From NCBI GenBank assembly GCA_046316615.1, contig JBKDAN010000064.1:62001-126000 (forward strand): DNA of 64,000 nt. Direction: 5' to 3'. The position numbers were made by a program, and so were the translations under genes. Positions within the stretch are counted from its first letter, which is position 1, and each line of letters opens with the position of its first letter. Shown here piece after piece: positions 58,979 through 64,000 of the stretch. The notes under the pieces are model-generated. The model did not search any database. It worked only from the letters and a program-made list of their open reading frames with translations, and was not told where the DNA came from. Source of the stretch: BJHL01 sp040378885 (lineage in GTDB: Bacteria; Planctomycetota; Phycisphaerae; Phycisphaerales; UBA1924).

Positions 58979-61288
58979 TCACAAACACCCGCCTCCCGCC
59001 AGCACCGTGAAGAAGTCAATCACGTCCTGATCTTCCGGAAAGACACCGTTGTTGTTGAAGTCGATGTCGTTGCACGTGTTGCCCGCCGAGCACGGCCCGC
59101 CCGAGAGCACCGTGAAGAAGTCGATGACGTCCTGATCTTCCGGATACACCGTGTTGTTGTTGAAGTCGATGTCGTCGCAGCCGATCTGCGAGATGCGGAT
59201 GATGCCCGCGCCGAACTCGCTGGCATTGGCCCCGCCCACACGAACCATCACGCTCTGACCTTGCGTCAGCGTCGCGGTCGCGTAGCTCTGAAGTGAGACG
59301 CCCGAAGGGTTGCACTCACCTTGGCTGTTGTTGTTCTGCGAGATCATCTGGATTGGGATCACCGGGCATTGAGCCTGCGAACCGCGGAAGAGTGTGACGA
59401 CGGTGTCGAAGGAACTGCCGCACGTGTCAAAGGCGTAGTCGCCCGCAGTCGGCGCGATGAAGCGATACCAGATATCACGGTCGTTGCCAAGCGGCACACT
59501 CACCGACGCCGAATTGGTTGCAGCACAGTTGTTGAAGGCGTAGGAGTTCAGCCCCACCGTCGGAGCGGTGCTGCACTCGTCGTTGTTCACGCCGTAGCTG
59601 ACGAGCGAGCGAAGCGTGAACTGACCGCTGGCCGCGTTGTATCCACTGACGCGGATGAGGTAGCTCTCGCCGCCCGTGAAGTTGAACGTCACGAGGCTGG
59701 CGCGGTTGTTGGGGGCTGCGAAGCTGCCGTCGTCGTTGCACACAATGCTGTTGTTGCTCGACGTTGTCGGGCAATCGCTGTGCACGCTGAGGACGGTGTC
59801 GAAGGTGCTGCCGAAGGTATCGAAGATGGCATTGCCGTCGCACGAGGGCGTGAAGCGGAACCAGACATCGGGGCCTTGGCCGCTTCCGCCCAGTCCGCAG
59901 GTCGTCACGCTGCCGCTGCTACGTGTGGCCGTCTGCGTGCAGCCGACAAAGTCGCCTGACACATAGGGAATCGCCGCACTGCAGATGTCGCCGCTGACGA
60001 ACGTGGGAGCAACCGTCGCGGTGTAGACCGCAGCTGCGTCGATGATCCCATTCGGATCGTTGTAGTTGTCGCCGATGGCGACTTGCCCGTCACGAATGGC
60101 GAGTGCGACACCGAAGCCGCGGTCAGAAGCGGGCTCGGGGTTCTGATACATTGATTGCAGCGTCCACGTTGCACCTTCACGGCGGTACACGTATGAGCGA
60201 CCCACGAACCACTCGCTGATGACGCATTGTGAGTCTGACATCGCGATCGTGTGGCCGAATCGGCCATTGATGGTCGGAACCGGTGCGCGGAGAGTCGCGC
60301 GATGAAACCAAGTACCGTTGACACGTTCGAATGCATACACCGCACCGCTGTCGGTGACGTCCGCCGCGAGTCCGCTCTCGGCACTTGATGCATCTTCATC
60401 TGCCGCACCGACGAGCATCCAGTTGCCTTCGACGGCGACCGCGCTGCCAAAGTTCTGGCCAGCCTCGTCGACCGGTGGGAGCAGGACGCCAGGCGTCACC
60501 GAGTAACGGCTGATGTAGTACGCGATGCCGTTCTCCGGGTACGCGGTGTCGTGCGATTCGTTTGGCGCACCGAACGCACCCCATTCGCTGGTCTGGCTCA
60601 TCGCGACCGATAGACCGCGGCGGCCGCCGACTTGACCGAAGTAGCTGCCGCCTGACATGTTGAACGCTTCCAGCCACTGACCCGTCGTGCTGTTGCGCCA
60701 AAGCACACTCACCGAACCGCTGTCGGCGTGGGTCAAGCTGAAGAACGGCGCACCGATGATGGCCCAGCCGCCGCCGAATGAACTGATGGCGACGCTATTG
60801 CCGAATCGCGAGCCGCCAGATCCACCGCCCAAACCCGGGTTGACGTCATCTTCCACAAGCCAAGAGCTCGAACCAGTCGGCCGACGCATGATGCGGACGC
60901 GGCCGCGATCTTGATACTCCGGAGCGCCCACGATCATGTACGGATCAGAGATGCCAATCGAAAAGCCCCCAAGCTCGCCCGCTTCACCCGTCGCGTTCCA
61001 CGCGTCGTAGAGCGTGGTCCAGTTGCCGTTGGTGCCAAGTTGCCACACCGACCAACCGCCCGAGTCCGTCCCGGCGGGCGAGTCCTCGTACGGCTTGCCG
61101 ATAGCCAGCAGCGGACGATTGTTGGGGCCGCCAAACGACATCGAAACCCTCGCTCCAAACTGATCGCCAGCAGCAGGGCTGCTGCCCAGCAGCTTGGTGA
61201 GGGTTTCACAAGGCTGAGCGCTGACGCCGCCGGCAAGAGCGACGAGCGCGAAGGCGAGCGACAGACGGCGAACGTTCGTGGGCTGCAT
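58979..61288 (-). CDS. Secreted FG-GAP-like protein with two PPC-like domains and tandem C-terminal tag
   Basis: A 769-residue exported protein, signal peptide about 1-25 (ending GVSAQP). Residues 30-430 form FG-GAP-like repeats (GDQFGARVSMS, GGFSIGISDPYMIVGAPEYQDRG, RFGNSVAISSFGGGWAIIGAP, NFGSAVAVEGNWMLVGAADEDA), a probable beta-propeller. Two PPC-like domains follow (DVWFRFTPSCDGNAIFDTFGSTFDTVLSVH; DIWYRFIAPTAGDYAFDTCGSSFDTVVTLF). The last 66 residues are two tag copies, linked by SAGNT. PPC-like domains similar to those of the 885-residue protein suggest shared domain shuffling. Function unknown. Confidence 0.83.
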   Translation of the reverse strand: MQPTNVRRLSLAFALVALAGGVSAQPCETLTKLLGSSPAAGDQFGARVSMSFGGPNNRPLLAIGKPYEDSPAGTDSGGWSVWQLGTNGNWTTLYDAWNATGEAGELGGFSIGISDPYMIVGAPEYQDRGRVRIMRRPTGSSSWLVEDDVNPGLGGGSGGSRFGNSVAISSFGGGWAIIGAPFFSLTHADSGSVSVLWRNSTTGQWLEAFNMSGGSYFGQVGGRRGLSVAMSQTSEWGAFGAPNESHDTAYPENGIAYYISRYSVTPGVLLPPVDEAGQNFGSAVAVEGNWMLVGAADEDASSAESGLAADVTDSGAVYAFERVNGTWFHRATLRAPVPTINGRFGHTIAMSDSQCVISEWFVGRSYVYRREGATWTLQSMYQNPEPASDRGFGVALAIRDGQVAIGDNYNDPNGIIDAAAVYTATVAPTFVSGDICSAAIPYVSGDFVGCTQTATRSSGSVTTCGLGGSGQGPDVWFRFTPSCDGNAIFDTFGSTFDTVLSVHSDCPTTSSNNSIVCNDDGSFAAPNNRASLVTFNFTGGESYLIRVSGYNAASGQFTLRSLVSYGVNNDECSTAPTVGLNSYAFNNCAATNSASVSVPLGNDRDIWYRFIAPTAGDYAFDTCGSSFDTVVTLFRGSQAQCPVIPIQMISQNNNSQGECNPSGVSLQSYATATLTQGQSVMVRVGGANASEFGAGIIRISQIGCDDIDFNNNTVYPEDQDVIDFFTVLSGGPCSAGNTCNDIDFNNNGVFPEDQDVIDFFTVLAGGGCL
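58982..59179 (-). repeat. C-terminal tag, two copies
   Basis: CDDIDFNNNTVYPEDQD... then CNDIDFNNNGVFPEDQD..., joined by SAGNT. Both end DFFTVL[AS]GG, with Cys near the end of each. Confidence 0.87.
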
Positions 61289-61321
61289 GGCGAATCTCCA
61301 AAGGCAAGTTCAGATAGGTCT

Positions 61322-61431
61322 GTCGCCAGAGGTGGCGACGCGATCAGTGCGACACGCAGCACACGCGCGGCTAGGCAAATGGATGAGAGAGCGAGAAATT
61401 GACAAGAACCCGCCGAGCAGGCAGGTTCTTG
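61322..61431. other. Two hairpins in the gap between tagged genes
   Basis: GTCGCCA/TGGCGAC (61322-61339) and CAAGAACC/GGTTCTTG (61403-61431) are perfect 7- and 8-bp stems. The second could terminate the upstream gene on the minus strand, although the U-tract is weak (TTGTCAATTT). Otherwise the 243-base gap shows nothing. Confidence 0.4.
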
Positions 61432-61531
61432 ACGTACTTTTGTTTGCAACAGACTCGGTTCGCCGCAGGGCTGACGGTGGGCAATGCCAACACGCCTTCT
61501 CAACACGTCGGGAGCGAACGCGGGACGGTCA

Positions 61532-62629
61532 TTACGAGCAATTGCCGCCCGCGAGGACATTGAAGAAGTCGACCACATCCTGATCCTCAGGGAAGACGTC
61601 GTTGTTGTTGAAGTCGATGTCGTGGCACTCACTGCACGCCGCCCCGGCCAGCACGTTCAGGAAGTCCAGGATGTCCTGGTCTTCCGGATACACACCGTTG
61701 TTGTTAAAGTCGATGTCATCGCAGCCGCTCTGGCCGAACTCCACGAAGCTGGCATCATCCGACGAGCTGTGCCGCACACGCACATGGCAGTCGGCGGGAT
61801 CAATCGGGGCCGTGCCCTCGATGAATCGCAGGCTCGAGATGAACACCGCCGAGTCATAGATCTCATCGCCCGTGTCCGCGACGACGATCGTGATCGTGTT
61901 GGTGCGATCAGGCCGCAGCGGCGCGGTCACCTCCAGCACGCGCGTCATGCCGTCGTACTCCATGTTCGCCACCAGCGGCACCAGAGCGTTGGTCTGATCG
62001 CCGTTGGTCATGAAGTGAATGTTGTCGTTCTCACTCAGCAGCGACACGGGCCGCCCGTCCGGCAGCTTCGCATAGTTCACGTCGTCCACGATGAACGCGA
62101 ACCCGTCCGCGAACGCCGTGCCGCTCCACTCAGGAAACTCATCCGACGCGTACACAAACTCCGCGCGCACACCCACGATGCCCGCGGGCACTTGCAGATC
62201 AAACGTCAGCTCATTCGTGTCGTGCTCCTGCAGCCGCCCGCTGTGCCGAGTCGTGCCAGTCTGCGCGGGGAAGTCGCGAAAGAAGTTGCTCGTCCCCGAG
62301 TTGGTCACGTTGGAGTAGCTCCACGTCGTGTTGGTCGCGGGCAAGCCCGTCACCAGCCCCGACGACAACACAATGCCCGCCGGCAGCGTCAGCGAGGTGT
62401 CATTCGCCCCATGCAGCGTCAACGCACCACACAAGCCCGACTGCGAGCCCCCCACCGTCTGCCCGCTGAAGACGCGGCCGGTCGTCGCCACCGCGCTTGC
62501 GGGCAGGCCGATGTTTTCCATCAGCCGTTCAATCAGCGTTGTGCCCGTGGCATCAATGGAGCCGACAATCTGGGCCGATGCAGTTGACGCGAGAATCGTG
62601 AGAGCGAACATGGAAGCGATGCGTTGCAT
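61532..62629 (-). CDS. Secreted choice-of-anchor-L-like protein with tandem C-terminal tag
   Basis: A 365-residue exported protein from ATG 62629, AAAGG upstream. Signal peptide 1-19. The central part (about 45-270) fits the choice-of-anchor L pattern: SGQTVGGSQSGLC, LTLPAGIVLSSGLVTGLPATNTTW, NELTFDLQVPAGIVGVRAEFVYASDEFPEWSGTAFADGFAFIVDD and LLSENDNIHF. Such domains are surface modules that precede a sorting anchor, so the C-terminal tag occupies the place of the anchor. Two tag copies end the protein. Middle gene of three tagged genes in tandem. Confidence 0.86.
   Translation of the reverse strand: MQRIASMFALTILASTASAQIVGSIDATGTTLIERLMENIGLPASAVATTGRVFSGQTVGGSQSGLCGALTLHGANDTSLTLPAGIVLSSGLVTGLPATNTTWSYSNVTNSGTSNFFRDFPAQTGTTRHSGRLQEHDTNELTFDLQVPAGIVGVRAEFVYASDEFPEWSGTAFADGFAFIVDDVNYAKLPDGRPVSLLSENDNIHFMTNGDQTNALVPLVANMEYDGMTRVLEVTAPLRPDRTNTITIVVADTGDEIYDSAVFISSLRFIEGTAPIDPADCHVRVRHSSSDDASFVEFGQSGCDDIDFNNNGVYPEDQDILDFLNVLAGAACSECHDIDFNNNDVFPEDQDVVDFFNVLAGGNCS
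61535..61723 (-). repeat. C-terminal tag, two copies
   Basis: CDDIDFNNNGVYPEDQD... and CHDIDFNNNDVFPEDQD..., joined by SE. Cys residues bound each copy. Confidence 0.87.
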
Positions 62630-62748
62630 AGTCAGACCTTTCTGCATGGGATGAATCCAGATCTGCATGCGACGAAAAGACGCCAAGACTGTCAGCATTC
62701 TCACCAATTCGTCCCGCCGCGCGGTTGTGGCGGCCATCGCAGCTCGCA

Positions 62749-62784
62749 ACGAAAACAGGCGCACGGTCTTCACCGCACGCCTGT
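62749..62784 (-). terminator. Intrinsic terminator of the partial tagged gene
   Basis: ACAGGCG-cACGGT pairs with ACCG-ca-CGCCTGT around a short loop, and on the minus strand the stem is followed by TTTTCGTT. It ends transcription of the gene with stop at 62840. The stem start resembles that at 58872. Confidence 0.7.
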
Positions 62785-62839
62785 GCACTCCTGCTTCCAT
62801 CATGTTCACAAACTACGTCGTTGCATCCGCCGCGCCGCC

Positions 62840-64000
62840 TTACACGCACTCGCCGCCGGCCAGCACGTTGAAGAAATCAATCACGTCCTGATCCTCGGGG
62901 AACACATCGTTGTTGTTGAAGTCGATGTCATTGCATGATGGGCAGTCCGCGCCCGCCAGCACTTCGAAGAAATCAATCACGTCCTGATCTTCCGGGAAGA
63001 CATCGTTGTTGTTGAAGTCAATGTCGTCGCAGCCCGCGGGCCCCGCGAAGCACGCACCCGTCAGCGTGATGCGATACGCCGCGCTGCCAGTCTGCGTGCC
63101 GTTCCATCCGGCGATCGCCGTGCCTGCTCCGGGCCCATCAGGAGCGCGCTCGGTCCCAAAGGGCTGATCGAGCCACATCTCCTGTCCCGATGCGTTCACC
63201 GGATCGCGGTCGTACTGCGACACCGCCAGGTAGTACCGACCGTTGCTGGGAATGAACTGACTGGTAATGCGCGACTGCGTCCCCGGCGCAGCATCATCGC
63301 TGAACGCCACCGGCAGTCCCTGCTCATTGAACAGGAACAACTGCGTGTCCAGCGTCGTGCCGCCCTGCGTGCTTGCGCTGAACTGCGTGCTGTCACAAAT
63401 CTCAATCGCGTACATGTCCCGATCGCCCGCGCTGATGTTGCCCGCGATCGCTTCCAGCGTGCCCGTGCCCACCGGCGCCGTCGCCGTGTCCGGCAGATCA
63501 CCCGCATCGCCGCCGCCATCGAGCGTTTCGTTCCACGTGTACTGATTCACGTTGAAGTTGATTTCCCCAACGAAGCTGCGGCCCTGTGCATCGCTCACCG
63601 TGAAGGGCACAGTCGTCGCGCCCAGGAACTGCGTCGCCGGAATCGGCGCAATCAGGCCGAAAACACCATCACCCGCGGCACCATCGCCGCTGCTCCCGTC
63701 ATCCAGCATCGTCTGCACGCCGCTGCCGCCGATGGCGCTGGTATCCACCGTCACACCCAGCCCCGTGCTCGCCGGGCTCGCGCCGCCAAAGGCCTGCACG
63801 CGCAGCGTCACATTACGCGTCGTCTCCACCGGACTCGGATTCGCGGCTCCCACGCCCGTGGGCGAGACCGGCGAATCGTTGAACGTGTTCGCGCGAAGCG
63901 TCGCCGCGTAGATCGCGTACCCGCGCGTGGCCGGCACCGGATTCTTGAACGTGATGCCGATGAGCCGCTTGCCCGTCGCATCACCCAGCCCGGCGTTGAT
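62840..64000 (-). CDS. Tagged secreted protein with PPC-like domain, 5' end outside window
   Basis: At least 386 residues; the frame stays open to base 64000 (INAGLGDATGKRLIGITFKNPV...), so the start and signal peptide lie outside. The first part has LRVQAFGGASPAST and VDTSAIGGSGVQTMLDDGSSGDGAAGDGVFGL, a PKD/Ig-like repeat typical of large surface proteins. About 150-270 is a PPC-like domain (GDRDMYAIEICDSTQFSASTQGGTTLDTQLFLFNEQGLP). Two tag copies end the protein. It leads the tandem run of three tagged genes. Confidence 0.83.
   Translation of the reverse strand: MNAGLGDATGKRLIGITFKNPVPATRGYAIYAATLRANTFNDSPVSPTGVGAANPSPVETTRNVTLRVQAFGGASPASTGLGVTVDTSAIGGSGVQTMLDDGSSGDGAAGDGVFGLIAPIPATQFLGATTVPFTVSDAQGRSFVGEINFNVNQYTWNETLDGGGDAGDLPDTATAPVGTGTLEAIAGNISAGDRDMYAIEICDSTQFSASTQGGTTLDTQLFLFNEQGLPVAFSDDAAPGTQSRITSQFIPSNGRYYLAVSQYDRDPVNASGQEMWLDQPFGTERAPDGPGAGTAIAGWNGTQTGSAAYRITLTGACFAGPAGCDDIDFNNNDVFPEDQDVIDFFEVLAGADCPSCNDIDFNNNDVFPEDQDVIDFFNVLAGGECV
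62843..63031 (-). repeat. C-terminal tag, two copies
   Basis: CDDIDFNNNDVFPEDQD... and CNDIDFNNNDVFPEDQD..., joined by PS. The two copies are nearly identical in protein sequence. Confidence 0.88.

Noticed and set aside
63935..63937. GTG at 63937 as start of the last tagged gene
   Set aside because: The frame continues open to 64000 and no signal peptide follows the GTG; the gene is cut by the window edge.
1..64000. tRNA, rRNA, prophage or plasmid origin
   Set aside because: No cloverleaf, rRNA-like stretch, integrase, phage structural gene or iteron array was recognisable by eye.

Overview
The window is 64 kb of GC-rich bacterial chromosome with tightly packed genes. It most resembles a planctomycete of the Phycisphaerae type. 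Three signs point there: many secreted proteins ending in a cysteine-bounded IDFNN...VFPEDQD tag, several membrane proteins with a CxxC...CPECG zinc ribbon, and a 53-residue small basic protein of the kind found in Planctomycetes, Verrucomicrobia and Chlamydiae. This placement is inference, because no rRNA or tRNA gene is visible.

Region 1 (1-30.9 kb) is mostly housekeeping on mixed strands: ftsY, cheV, a DUF899 thioredoxin-like protein, ppa, a hisN-type phosphatase, nfo, a TPR lipoprotein, secG, yicC, a MATE exporter, a zinc alcohol dehydrogenase, a DUF72 protein, a cobalamin-binding sensor-like protein, tryptophan 2,3-dioxygenase, a zinc-ribbon membrane protein broken by one in-frame TAG, guaB, a glycogen debranching enzyme, an aminotransferase, a GNAT, an O-methyltransferase and a class I fructose-bisphosphate aldolase. 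Two tandem secreted proteins carrying the C-terminal tag lie at 26.1-29.6 kb.

Region 2 (30.9-39 kb) holds a DUF4139-like exported protein, comB, rdgB and fahA. It then has an accessory island: two divergent paralogues of unknown function flank a REP-associated tyrosine transposase, which sits between two inverted pairs of REP-like palindromes. A 21-bp x 8 minisatellite lies just upstream of one paralogue.

Region 3 (39-58.9 kb) has a FIST-domain protein, a tagged 885-residue secreted protein, an unknown gene with a possible operator, ispD, a GT39-like membrane glycosyltransferase, a TIGR03790-type protein with a classical dockerin, a DUF167 protein, small lipoproteins, an FHA-GAF-histidine kinase, a BshB1-like deacetylase, a tagged reprolysin-like metalloprotease and an exbB-exbD-exbD operon.

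Region 4 (58.9-64 kb) is a run of three tagged secreted proteins, the last cut by the window edge.

The most unusual theme is the C-terminal tag. Seven otherwise unrelated exported proteins (a protease, PPC-like, Ig-like, anchor-L-like and repeat proteins) share 13 copies of a roughly 30-residue Cys-flanked, EF-hand-like module, nearly always in tandem. It looks like a common sorting, anchoring or calcium-folding device. No partner receptor or sorting enzyme is evident in this window.
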